From: Sandaracinaceae bacterium
GTDB lineage: Bacteria; Myxococcota_A; Polyangia; Polyangiales; Houyiibacteriaceae
Assembly: GCA_020633055.1 (NCBI GenBank)
Contig: JACKEJ010000006.1
Location: 744,001 to 808,000 of the forward strand
Direction: 5' to 3'
DNA length: 64,000 nt
Shown: positions 52,499 through 61,197 of the stretch, piece by piece
Layout: each line of letters starts with the position of its first letter
How positions within the stretch are numbered: the stretch's first letter is position 1
Made by a program: the position numbers and the translations under genes
The notes under the pieces: generated by a model
What the model saw: the letters and a program-made list of their open reading frames with translations, nothing else
Database searches by the model: none
Told to the model about the DNA's origin: nothing

Positions 52499-54768
52499 CG
52501 GTACGCCTCCGGGACGTTCGTCGTGCCGATGAACGTCTCCAACGTCTGCATCAGCTGGCGCTGCTCCGGCAGCTCGTCGTCCACCAGGTTGTTGCGTTCG
52601 CGTGGGTCCGCGAGCATGTCGTACAGCTCCACCGTGTCGGTCGTGAGGTCGCGGATGAGATGGTAGCGCCCTCGAATCAGCGCCTTCACGTGGTGCGTGG
52701 GTCGGGACCACGAGTTCTCTTGGAAGATCGGCCGGTCGGGCGCCGGACTGCCACCCAGCAGCGTGGGCAGCAAGCTCTCCATCGTCGCGCTCGATGGCGT
52801 CGGGACGCCCGCCAGGTTCAGCAACGTCGGGAAGACGTCGCCCGTCGCGACGGGCTCGGGCACGCGCCGCGGCAGCACGTCAGAGCCCAGGAAAACCAGC
52901 GGCACGTGGGTCACCTCGCGGTAGAGCGTCCGCGCGTGCGGATCACGGCCGTGCTCGCCGAAGTTCTCGCCGTGGTCCGCGGAGAGCACCGCGTAGCGTG
53001 GCCGCGTGTGGGCAGGATCGAGCACCAGGCGCAGCGCCTCGGCCACGAACGCTTGCACGTGGTGAATCTCCTCGTCGTACAGGTCGATGGACTGCTCTCC
53101 GAAGCGAACCGCCTCGTGGTCGACGTACGGGTGGTGCGGGTCGAAGAAGTGCAGCCACACGAAGCGCGGCGCGCGCTCCAGATCCCCGGGGGCGGCGTCG
53201 TCGGCGGGTGGGGCGAGCAACGCGCGGGCGCTCTCCAGCACGAACGGCCCCAGGTCTCGAGGGCGTCGGTGGCACACCTCGTCGAACTCGTCGAAGCCAC
53301 GGCGCAGGTTCCACGCGACGTTCGCGAAGAGTGAACCGCACAGGCGCGCGTGGGTGGTGTAGCCAGCGGCTTTGAGGTGCTCGGCCAGGGTCGTCTCGCT
53401 CTCGGCGTAGTTGGGCGGAAAGCCCTCGGCCACCAGCTCCACCTGGAAGGGCGTCTTGCCGACCATGAGCGACCACAGGCTGGGGCCCGTGCCCGAGTCC
53501 TGGCTGTACGCGCGCTCGAAGACGATCCCGCGCTCCGCCACGGCGTCCAGGTCGGGGGAGGTCGGGTGCGTGCGGTACCCCATGAAGCCCAGGTGGTCTG
53601 CCCGTAGCGCGTCCACGGTGATCAGGAACAGATCCGGGGCGACACCGCTCAATGGAACGAACGCGCTCTCGGCGGCGCGCGCCGGCGACGCTTCGACCAC
53701 GCTGTCGGTGCCGTCGCAGTTCTCGTCGACGCCGTTGCCCGGGAGCTCGCGCGCGAGCGGGTTGCGTGTGGCGTCGAGCGGCGCGCAGTCGCCTCCGAAG
53801 GGGAACGACGCCACGCCGTCGCGGTCGAGGTCGCTGAGGCTTTGGAGCCCCGCGACGAGATAGCCCGTGCTCCACGTGGCGCGGCCGGCGAAGGCACGCG
53901 CGCTGGGCTGGCGCCAGCTGAGCACGACCGTGGCCGCAGCCAGCACGGCGAGCGCGAGCCCGAGCGGAGCGGGACGCCGCAGCCCACGGGGGGCTCGGAC
54001 GAACACCGCGAGGGCGACGAGCACGAGCGCCGTGGGCGCGCACAGCGCGTAGGCGCCCAGGTGGGAAAGAGTCTCGTGGTGCGTGGCGACGAGGAGCGCG
54101 CTCAGCAGCAGCGCGGCGAGCGCGAGCGAGGCCAGGAGCACGCGCGGAGTGGGGACCCGCGGGAGCGTGTCGAAGGCCCGGCGCACCGCGAGACCCACGA
54201 GCAGCGCGCCCCCGACTGCGGGGAGCGCGAGCAGGCCCGACGCCAGCGGGACCCAGGTGTCGCTACGGGTCGTCCGCACCACGAGCGCGACGGCCAGGGC
54301 CACGTCGAACACGAGGGCCACGGTGGCGACCGCCGACGACAGGATCCGGCCACTCACGCGGCGCGCTCGCGTCTCCTCGTCCGCCCGGAGGGCGAGCGCG
54401 CCCCGCGCCGACGCGCTGACGCGGTCCAGGCCACCGGGTGCCACGAGCGCTTCCAGCACCGCCGTCACGGCGGCGCAGAGCACCGCGGCGAGGGTGAACA
54501 ACCCCAGGACGAGCAGCGCGCCCGACGCGCTGAACGGGACTTCACCGTCCAGGCTGGCCGCCAGCTCCACGGTGGTGGCCGCCAGACCGCCCACCAGCCA
54601 GGCGCGCAGCCAGGCCCCGGGCGGCGACCCGACCCCCACAGCCGGCGGCGCCAGACCCTCTCCTGCCGGCGGGGAGGCGCGGTCGTGTCTCCCGGCCTCG
54701 TCGGGCCGCGTTCCGAGCGCGTCTCTCGCCGGGGGATCCGCGGGTGGCTCGTCGGGGGGTACGGGCAT
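52495..54768 (-). CDS. Alkaline-phosphatase-superfamily (sulfatase-fold) membrane enzyme
   Basis: A 757-residue protein. Residues 1 to about 300 hold about six membrane helices; the C-terminal part is a sulfatase-fold domain. Metal-binding signatures are PDLFLITVDALRADHLG and LSADHGENFGEHG. The nucleophile position reads SGTGPSLWSLMVG: aligned to the sulfatase CxPSR motif, Cys is Thr and Arg is Leu, so formylglycine cannot form. A Thr nucleophile is typical of phosphoethanolamine and glycerol-phosphate transferases. ATG 54768 was chosen. It overlaps the GT39-like gene by four bases, so it may decorate the same glycan. Confidence 0.88.
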   Translation of the reverse strand: MPVPPDEPPADPPARDALGTRPDEAGRHDRASPPAGEGLAPPAVGVGSPPGAWLRAWLVGGLAATTVELAASLDGEVPFSASGALLVLGLFTLAAVLCAAVTAVLEALVAPGGLDRVSASARGALALRADEETRARRVSGRILSSAVATVALVFDVALAVALVVRTTRSDTWVPLASGLLALPAVGGALLVGLAVRRAFDTLPRVPTPRVLLASLALAALLLSALLVATHHETLSHLGAYALCAPTALVLVALAVFVRAPRGLRRPAPLGLALAVLAAATVVLSWRQPSARAFAGRATWSTGYLVAGLQSLSDLDRDGVASFPFGGDCAPLDATRNPLARELPGNGVDENCDGTDSVVEASPARAAESAFVPLSGVAPDLFLITVDALRADHLGFMGYRTHPTSPDLDAVAERGIVFERAYSQDSGTGPSLWSLMVGKTPFQVELVAEGFPPNYAESETTLAEHLKAAGYTTHARLCGSLFANVAWNLRRGFDEFDEVCHRRPRDLGPFVLESARALLAPPADDAAPGDLERAPRFVWLHFFDPHHPYVDHEAVRFGEQSIDLYDEEIHHVQAFVAEALRLVLDPAHTRPRYAVLSADHGENFGEHGRDPHARTLYREVTHVPLVFLGSDVLPRRVPEPVATGDVFPTLLNLAGVPTPSSATMESLLPTLLGGSPAPDRPIFQENSWSRPTHHVKALIRGRYHLIRDLTTDTVELYDMLADPRERNNLVDDELPEQRQLMQTLETFIGTTNVPEAYR

Positions 54769-54845
54769 GAGCCGCGGATGATAGAGGGCAAGCGCGTGGA
54801 GGGCGAGCCCATCGGCGGAACCCATCGGCCGAGCTCTCCGTGGGC

Positions 54846-55343
54846 TCAGCCCACCAGACTCTGCAGCAACGCCAGCAGGGAGGCCCCTCGCGCCGTGTGG
54901 GCTCGCACACGCGCCTCGCGCGTGGACTCGCCTGTGACGGCCAGCGTCAAGCGCGCGTCGGGGTGCAGCACGTCATCGAAGCGCGCCCCCCACTCGACCA
55001 CACAGACGGCGCCCTCCTCGCGCCGCTCGAGCAGCCCGAGCTCCTCGACTTCCTCTGGTCCCGACAGCCGATAGAGGTCGGCGTGAAGGACGAGGTGACG
55101 CGCGTCGTACTCGTGGACCAGGGCGAACGTGGGGCTCGCGACGGGTTCGTCCTCCGGCACGCCGAGGGCATGCACCAACGCGCTGGCGAGCAACGTCTTG
55201 CCTGCGCCCAGGGGTCCCTCGAGCACCAGCAGGTCGCCTGGGGCCAGGGTGCCCGCGAGCGCGCGCGCGAGTGCGCGGGTGTGCTCTTCGTTCCGGAGTG
55301 GCATCACGTACGACGCGGGCTCGGCGTGGTCGGGAGGACTCAT
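54846..55343 (-). CDS. tsaE: tRNA t6A biosynthesis ATPase TsaE
   Basis: A 165-residue protein of normal TsaE length. The P-loop GPLGAGKTLLA is near residue 45, VASPTFALVHEY is the family motif, and VVEWGARFDDVL carries the ending pattern. TsaE works with TsaB and TsaD to attach threonylcarbamoyl to A37 of ANN-decoding tRNAs. The other tsa genes are not in the window. It is divergent from the M1 peptidase gene and upstream of the sulfatase-fold gene on the same strand with a 77-base gap. Confidence 0.95.
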   Translation of the reverse strand: MSPPDHAEPASYVMPLRNEEHTRALARALAGTLAPGDLLVLEGPLGAGKTLLASALVHALGVPEDEPVASPTFALVHEYDARHLVLHADLYRLSGPEEVEELGLLERREEGAVCVVEWGARFDDVLHPDARLTLAVTGESTREARVRAHTARGASLLALLQSLVG

Positions 55344-55444
55344 CGCGCGCGAGCATACTGCGAAAACACTGCGCTGCCCCCGCCGCGCCCAGGGCCGTGC
55401 CCAGAGCCGTGCCCGCCTTGCGTGCTGGACGCTTGGCTGTGACG

Positions 55445-57439
55445 ATGCCCCGGATGCGCACCCCCGTCGTGACGCGCGTGCCCCTCACGCCTCGCGGGCG
55501 TCGCACCCTCGTGGTCGGCCGCGCCCACCTCGTGAGCTTCGCGCTGCTCGCCTTCGGGGTCGGCGTGTCCGCGTCACGCGGCGCCGCGCAGCGCCCGAGT
55601 CCCGCGGCCGAGGGGTCGCGAGCGCTCGTCACCGCAGACGAACCCAGGGATCGGGTGGACCTGCGCGCGCGACTCGACCCTTCTACGCACCGCGTCGAAG
55701 GGTCGCTGACGTGGCGTTTCACCAACCGCAGTCGACGCGCGATCGAAGCGCTGTACTGGCACCTGTATCCCAACGCCTTCCGAGCCCCCGAGCGCGGAGG
55801 CAGCGTGTTCTTGCGCGAAGGGGGCACGGCGATTCGACGTCGCGCGCTGGGTCGGGAGGGCCACCTCGAGCTCACCTCCCTCGCGCTGGACGACGGCACG
55901 GACCTGCTCGCCCGCTCGACCCTGGACGTCGGGATCCCGGATGACGCCACCCAGCTCCAGACGTCGCTCCCCCGGCCGCTCCCCCCCGGGGGCACCCTCA
56001 CGCTGCGCGCCTCGTTCGTGACGCAGCTCCCGGAAGCGGTCGCGCGCTCGGGCTTCGCGGGGGACTTCCACATGGTGGCGCAGTGGTTCCCCAAGCTCGC
56101 GCGGCTCGAGCCGAACGGACGTTGGGCACACTTCCCCTACCATGGCATGGGCGAGTTCTACGCGGACTTCGCGGACTACACGCTCGAGGTGCGTGTCCCT
56201 GTGTCGCTCACGGTCGTCGCGGGAGGAGACGCGCGCCCAGCACGCGAAGAGGGTGGCGAGCGCGTCTACCACTTCGAAGCGCGTGCGGTGCACGACATCG
56301 CCTTTGCGGCGGCCCCCGACTTGACCGTACTCGAGCGCGACGCACCCGCTGCGCGAGGGGCTGTGCGGCTGCGCGTCGCCCACCCGCCGGGCTACGAGCA
56401 CGCCGCGCAGGCGCAGCTGGAGCTCACGACCGCCGCGCTCCAGCACATGGCGAGTGCGTACGGCGACTATCCCTACGCCACCCTCACCGTCGTCGTCCCA
56501 CCCGAGGCGGCGGTCGCCGTCTCGGGCATGGAGTACCCGACCCTCTTCGTGTCGAGTGGTCCGTGGTGGGCCTCGGCACGACCCTCGTTCGGGATGGGCG
56601 CGGCCGAGACCTGCGTCCACGAGCTGGCTCACCAGTGGTTCCAAGGCCTCGTCGCGACTGACGAGGTGCGACACCCCGCGTTGGACGAGGGCCTCACCAG
56701 CTGGGCGGCGATGGACTTCTTCCAGACGCGGGACGGACACGCCAGCGGGGGGCGTGTGGGTCGTGTCACGTTCGATGTCTTCGAGGTCGAGCGTAGCTAC
56801 TCGCTGCCTCGCGTGACCCCGCGCTCCCCGCTGTCGGCCGCGTCGGACTTCGACACGGACGCCTACTTTCGTACGGTGTACGTGTACGTGCCGCTCGCGC
56901 TCGAGAGCGTCGCGCGGACTTGGGGCCGTGAGCGCCTGCTGCGGGCGCTGGGCGACTACGCGCGCGCCGGGCGCTTCCAGCACCCGGGTCCGCAAGAGCT
57001 GCGCGCAGCGTTCGAGCGCGAGTACGGGGCCTGGTTCGTCGAGGACGTGTTCGACGCGATCTTCACGCGAGGTTGTACGCTGCACACGGAGCTGAGCGAA
57101 CCCGTGTCGCGTTGTGACGCGTCCGGGTGCCGCGAGGAGCTCGTGGCCCGTCGTCGTGGGTGCTTGCCCTTGCCCCTCCAGATCGAGATCACGTCCGACG
57201 AGGGCACGCGGCGGCTCCCGTTCCCCGCAGACGTTCACGAGCTGACTGTGGTCGTAGACCCCGCGCACGTGCATCGCGTCACGGTCGACCCCGGCCGCCG
57301 CAACTTGAGCGACCCGCGTCGACTGGACGACGTGCGGGTGTTTCCGGCGCGAGCCAGCACGCCGCCCACGCGTGGCGCGGGTCTGTCCACGCGCATGCTG
57401 TCCCTGTTCCAGCTGCTGCTCTCTCTGGGGGGGCCGTGA
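55445..57439 (+). CDS. M1-family zinc metallopeptidase, exported
   Basis: A 664-residue exported protein. A signal-like N-terminus (VSFALLAFGVGVSASRGAAQ) is preceded by a basic region. The N-terminal beta domain (LTWRFTNRSRRAIEALYWHLYPNAF) is typical of M1 peptidases in this phylum. The gluzincin motif is HELAHQ with His392, and the third ligand Glu follows in PALDEGLTSWAAMDFF. ATG 55445 was chosen; GTG 55439 and ATG 55454 are close alternatives. The normal GxMEN motif appears as SGMEYP. Likely a periplasmic or secreted aminopeptidase. It overlaps the next gene by four bases. Confidence 0.9.
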   Translation: MPRMRTPVVTRVPLTPRGRRTLVVGRAHLVSFALLAFGVGVSASRGAAQRPSPAAEGSRALVTADEPRDRVDLRARLDPSTHRVEGSLTWRFTNRSRRAIEALYWHLYPNAFRAPERGGSVFLREGGTAIRRRALGREGHLELTSLALDDGTDLLARSTLDVGIPDDATQLQTSLPRPLPPGGTLTLRASFVTQLPEAVARSGFAGDFHMVAQWFPKLARLEPNGRWAHFPYHGMGEFYADFADYTLEVRVPVSLTVVAGGDARPAREEGGERVYHFEARAVHDIAFAAAPDLTVLERDAPAARGAVRLRVAHPPGYEHAAQAQLELTTAALQHMASAYGDYPYATLTVVVPPEAAVAVSGMEYPTLFVSSGPWWASARPSFGMGAAETCVHELAHQWFQGLVATDEVRHPALDEGLTSWAAMDFFQTRDGHASGGRVGRVTFDVFEVERSYSLPRVTPRSPLSAASDFDTDAYFRTVYVYVPLALESVARTWGRERLLRALGDYARAGRFQHPGPQELRAAFEREYGAWFVEDVFDAIFTRGCTLHTELSEPVSRCDASGCREELVARRRGCLPLPLQIEITSDEGTRRLPFPADVHELTVVVDPAHVHRVTVDPGRRNLSDPRRLDDVRVFPARASTPPTRGAGLSTRMLSLFQLLLSLGGP

Positions 57440-58359
57440 ACGCGCGCGCCGTCCTCATCACGGCGGGGTACGTGCTGATCGCCGAGAGCGTGATCGCGGC
57501 GCTGCTCTCCCTCGGCGTCACGGGGCCCCTCGACGCGGCGTTCGCGAACGCGGGTGGCCTGCTCGCCGCGGCCCAGGCTCCCGGTGCGCCGTGGTTGATC
57601 GAGGGCGCGCTGCCGTTGGTGTTCGGGTCGCCGCGCGTTTGGCTCGCCGCGCTCGCCTGCGTCGCCGCGTGGGCGCTGCTCGCGCCCCTGCTTCAGCTCG
57701 TGTGGCTCGCTGGGCTGCGCTCGGGTGCGTCCGATCTTCCGGCGGCCGCCGCGCGGGGCGTGGCGCGGTTGGGCGCCGCTCTGCGTCTGCGACTCCTGCT
57801 GTTGGTGCCCGCCGCGCTCGGGGTTGGGACCATCGTCATCGCCGTCGTCTACGCTCAGCTGGTCTTCCGCGCGGCCTCGGACCGCGCCTCCGATCTCGCC
57901 GCGCTCGCTGCGCTCACGCTGGGGCTCCTCGGGCTCAGCCCCCTCAGGGTCGTCAGTGACCTCGGCCACGCCGCGCTGGTGCTCGAGGCCCCAGCCGCTG
58001 GCGAGGCCTTGGCGCTCGACGCGCGGCAGCGCACCTCCGGCCCAGGGGTTTTGGGCGCAAGTGCCGCGTTGGCGACCGCGCTGCGCGCGCTGTCGTTCGG
58101 GCTCTACGTCCGCTGGGCGCTGGCGACTTGCCTTGGCGTCGTCGCGCTCGTCACGGCGAGCGCGCTCACCGGCGTCCTCCGTGACGCGGTGGCGGTCGTG
58201 GTCGTCGTGCTGGCCGGCTTCCTCCGCTATGCGCTGCGCTCGGCCTGGCTGGCAGCCGCGCTGGGATCGCTTCCGCGCCTTCGCTTGGGCAGCGTGACGC
58301 AGAAGCTCGCGCCTCCCGCGCCGTCGTCCGCGTCCTCCGCCGAGATGCTCCCACCGTGA
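57436..58359 (+). CDS. Hypothetical polytopic membrane protein
   Basis: A 307-residue protein with six to seven hydrophobic segments and no family I can name. It starts at GTG 57436, which overlaps the M1 peptidase stop (GTGA), so the two are coupled. The first helix is VLITAGYVLIAESVIAALL and the C-terminal tail is Pro/Ser-rich. The last 133 bases overlap antisense with the histidine kinase gene. A role in the same exported pathway as the peptidase is inferred from coupling alone. Confidence 0.75.
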   Translation: MNARAVLITAGYVLIAESVIAALLSLGVTGPLDAAFANAGGLLAAAQAPGAPWLIEGALPLVFGSPRVWLAALACVAAWALLAPLLQLVWLAGLRSGASDLPAAAARGVARLGAALRLRLLLLVPAALGVGTIVIAVVYAQLVFRAASDRASDLAALAALTLGLLGLSPLRVVSDLGHAALVLEAPAAGEALALDARQRTSGPGVLGASAALATALRALSFGLYVRWALATCLGVVALVTASALTGVLRDAVAVVVVVLAGFLRYALRSAWLAAALGSLPRLRLGSVTQKLAPPAPSSASSAEMLPP

Positions 58360-59885
58360 TCCGTCACGATCTGGCGTACCAGCGCCAGCCCCAGGCCGAT
58401 GCCGTGGCTGCGGCCGGAGTAGAACACTTCGAACAGGTGCTCGCGCGCCTCGGGATCGAGCCCCCGCCCGTGGTCGCGCACGATCATGCGCACGCTGTCG
58501 CCGCCGTCCACGACGCTCACCACGACGGTCTGGCCCGGCTGAGATGCCTGCAGCGCGTTGCGAAGCAGGTTCCACAGCACCTGGCGCAGCTGGTCGCCAT
58601 CGGCCTCGACCACGAACTTGGCTCCCTCCTGTTCGGGGTCCCCCAGCGCGATGCGCACGCCCAGATCTTCCGCTTCCATGCGCGCTACCGACACGATCTC
58701 GGCGCACATCGCGCCCACGTCCACGGGGAGGGGCTGCGGGACGGAGGGGCGCACGGCGCGGAGCATGGTCGCCACCAGGTTGTTCAAGCGCTCGGTCTCG
58801 CGGAGCACGATGCCGAGCAGTCGCTGGTCATCGGCGTCCATCGTGGGGCTGTCCCGCACCAGCTCGACGCTCCCGGAGATGCTCGTCAGCGGGTTGCGGA
58901 TCTCGTGGGCCAGGCTCGCGGCCAGCTTCCCCAGCTCGGCCAGTCGCTGCGCCTCGGCGGCCGCATGCTTCAGCTTGTTCACGTCCGTCAGATCCTGGAA
59001 CGTGATGACCGCGCCCGTGACGCGGCCCTCGGCGTCCATCAGAGGTCCCTCGCGGAACCCTACGGGGAAGGTCGTCCCGTCGGGGCGGGTGGCGAGCCCC
59101 TCCGTGCGTTCGTCGTCCGCTTCGGAGAGCGGGAGCAGCTGCGCGGCGGGCAGACCCAGCAGGGGTGCCGGATCGGAGTGGAACATCGCCGCTGCCGCCG
59201 GATTCATGGAGTCCACACGCCCCGATAGATCCGTCGTCATCAAGCCAGACGAGAGCGATCGTACGATGTCCGCGTTGCGACGGAGCAGCTCCGCGACGGT
59301 ACGCTCGGCGTCCGCGAGCTGCCCACCCGCGGTCTGCACGCGCAGCGCCAGGTTGGTCGCCAGGAGCGCCACCGTCCCGATGCCCACCACGTTGCTCAGC
59401 GTGAACGTCGCCAGCTCCACGGTGGAGAGCGTGCCCAGCATCTCGACCTGGTCGGGAGGGGTCGGGACGACGCCAGCCAGGACGCTCCAGCTCAGCCCCA
59501 GGAAGAGCACCACGGAGCTCCCCGCGACCCAGAGCGCCGTGCGGGGGCCAGCCACCATCGCGCCAGCGAGCGTCAGGAGTCCGTACAGGAACGTGAGGGG
59601 GCTGGCGGCCGCGCCCGTGAGCCACAGTAGACCTGTGGTCACCAGCAGGTCCATTCCCAGCAGGAGCGCCGTGGCGCTCTGTGCGCGACGCCCGAGACCC
59701 GCCAGCCCGATGGTGCTCGACGCGAACAGCACGACGTCCAGCGCGAAGATGGTGTCGCGCGTGAACGCGTAGCGTCCAGTGCCGAGGGCCGTCGCACCGA
59801 CGAGGATCAACAGCGCCACCCCGAGGCGCACCATCAGCCACGCCAGCAGGCGGCGCTCGACTCGTGACCTCGGCTGCGCGACCAC
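58227..59885 (-). CDS. PilS-like sensor histidine kinase
   Basis: A 552-residue protein. The first 190 residues hold about six membrane helices, as in PilS. A PAS domain (residues about 215-310) follows, then HisKA with the phospho-acceptor in LAHEIRNPLTSISGSVEL, and HATPase with NLLRNALQASQ, DHGRGLDPEARE and GIGLGLALVRQI. PilS/PilR control pilin transcription in type IV pilus systems. The gene starts at GTG 59885, two bases after pilC, so the pair is co-transcribed. No response regulator PilR is nearby, unlike in Pseudomonas and Myxococcus. Its 3' end overlaps the convergent membrane protein gene by 133 bases. Confidence 0.85.
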   Translation of the reverse strand: MVAQPRSRVERRLLAWLMVRLGVALLILVGATALGTGRYAFTRDTIFALDVVLFASSTIGLAGLGRRAQSATALLLGMDLLVTTGLLWLTGAAASPLTFLYGLLTLAGAMVAGPRTALWVAGSSVVLFLGLSWSVLAGVVPTPPDQVEMLGTLSTVELATFTLSNVVGIGTVALLATNLALRVQTAGGQLADAERTVAELLRRNADIVRSLSSGLMTTDLSGRVDSMNPAAAAMFHSDPAPLLGLPAAQLLPLSEADDERTEGLATRPDGTTFPVGFREGPLMDAEGRVTGAVITFQDLTDVNKLKHAAAEAQRLAELGKLAASLAHEIRNPLTSISGSVELVRDSPTMDADDQRLLGIVLRETERLNNLVATMLRAVRPSVPQPLPVDVGAMCAEIVSVARMEAEDLGVRIALGDPEQEGAKFVVEADGDQLRQVLWNLLRNALQASQPGQTVVVSVVDGGDSVRMIVRDHGRGLDPEAREHLFEVFYSGRSHGIGLGLALVRQIVTDHGGSISAEDADDGAGGASFCVTLPKRRRGSDPSAAASQAERSA

Positions 59886-59887
59886 GC

Positions 59888-61099
59888 TCAGTGCTGCTGG
59901 ATGTTGTCGGCGATGGTGAAGATGGGCAGGTACATGCCGATCAGGATGGTGCCCACGATGCCGCCGATGAAGACCATCATGAACGGCTCGATCAGCGACA
60001 TCAGGCCCGCCACGGCCACGTCGACCTCCTCTTCGTAGAAGTCGGCGATCTTGTTGAGCATCGTGTCGAGCGCGCCGGTCTGCTCACCGACCGCGATCAT
60101 CTGCACCACCATGCTCGGGAACACGGCTGTCTCCATCAACGGCTCGGACATGGTCCGGCCTTCACGGACCTGACTCGCGGTCTTGTTGATGGCCTCTTCG
60201 ACGATGACATTGCCCGACGCGCGCGCGACGATGGCCATGGCATCCAGGATGGGGACGCCGGAGCTCAGCAGGGTGCCCATGGTGCGCGTGAAGCGTGCCA
60301 CGGCGATCTTGCGCATGACGGGTCCGAGCACGGGCACGGTGATCATCGTCTTGTGCCAGAAGCGCTTCCCGCCGGGCGTCTTGTAGCTGTAGCTGATGGA
60401 CGTGCTGATCGCGATGATGCCCAGGATGAGCCAGATCACGTTCCCGCGGAACCAGTTCGAGAAGCCGATGATCTTCTGCGTGAGCCACGGGAGCCCGTCC
60501 TCGGAGCCGAACTGCCGGAACATGTCCTGGAACGTCGGGATGACGAACTGCAGCATGATGGCGATGACGGCGAACGCGATGACCAACACGGCAGATGGAT
60601 AGACGAGCGCCGAGCGCACCTGCCGCTGCAGCTTCACGCGCTTCTCGATGTACACGGCCAAGCGCCGCAGGATGGCGTCGAGGATACCGCCCACCTCACC
60701 GGCCTGGATGAGGTTCACGAAAAGGTCGTCGAAGACCTTGGGGTGCTCACGGAGGGCGTCCGAGAAGGTGCCGCCCTGTTCGACGAACCCCTTCACGTCG
60801 GTCAGCATCTTCCGAAAGATCGCGTTCTCTCCCTGGGTCGAGAGGATGTCCAGGCACTGCACCAGGGGCAAACCCGCGTCGATCATCGTCGCGAACTGGC
60901 GGATGAAGACGACGAGGTCCTTGTCGGTCACCCCCGTGCCGATGGTGATGTTGATCTCCTTCGGCTTCTTCTTGACCTTGACCGGGTTCAGCTGTTGCGT
61001 GCGCAGGCGCTGCTCCACCACTTCCATGGTGTCGGCCTCCATGACCCCTTTGCGGGTCTCACCTGTGCGCGCTTTCGCTTCCCAAACCCACTCGGCCAT
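59888..61099 (-). CDS. pilC: Type IV pilus inner-membrane platform protein PilC
   Basis: A 403-residue member of the T2SSF/PilC family. Two copies of the T2SSF domain are visible: FIRQFATMIDAGLPLVQCL (about 85-105) and FTRTMGTLLSSGVPILDAM (about 270-290), with the membrane helices between and after them, and GALDTMLNKIADFYEEEVD at the end. The N-terminal RTQQLNPVKVKKKPK is typical. PilC anchors the pilus ATPases at the inner membrane. GGAGG at 61104-61108 is its ribosome site. The pilB, pilT and pilA genes are not in the window. Confidence 0.95.
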   Translation of the reverse strand: MAEWVWEAKARTGETRKGVMEADTMEVVEQRLRTQQLNPVKVKKKPKEINITIGTGVTDKDLVVFIRQFATMIDAGLPLVQCLDILSTQGENAIFRKMLTDVKGFVEQGGTFSDALREHPKVFDDLFVNLIQAGEVGGILDAILRRLAVYIEKRVKLQRQVRSALVYPSAVLVIAFAVIAIMLQFVIPTFQDMFRQFGSEDGLPWLTQKIIGFSNWFRGNVIWLILGIIAISTSISYSYKTPGGKRFWHKTMITVPVLGPVMRKIAVARFTRTMGTLLSSGVPILDAMAIVARASGNVIVEEAINKTASQVREGRTMSEPLMETAVFPSMVVQMIAVGEQTGALDTMLNKIADFYEEEVDVAVAGLMSLIEPFMMVFIGGIVGTILIGMYLPIFTIADNIQQH

Positions 61100-61132
61100 G
61101 AAACCTCCGGAAACCTTCTCTCGGAAGCCAGC

Positions 61133-61162
61133 ATGCTACCGGAAGCGTGGGCAGCCCGTCAA
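61133..61162 (-). promoter_or_regulatory. Probable promoter of pilC-pilS
   Basis: On the minus strand TTGACG (61162-61157) and TAGCAT (61138-61133) are separated by 18 bases and lie 34 bases before the pilC start. This suggests the pair can be transcribed independently of the upstream kinase gene. Confidence 0.5.
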
Positions 61163-61197
61163 AATCGGCTACACGATTGCAGCCACATTCGACGGGG

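Noticed and set aside
52495..54768. True sulfatase
   Set aside because: The CxPSR or SxPSR motif needed for formylglycine is absent (TGPSL instead).
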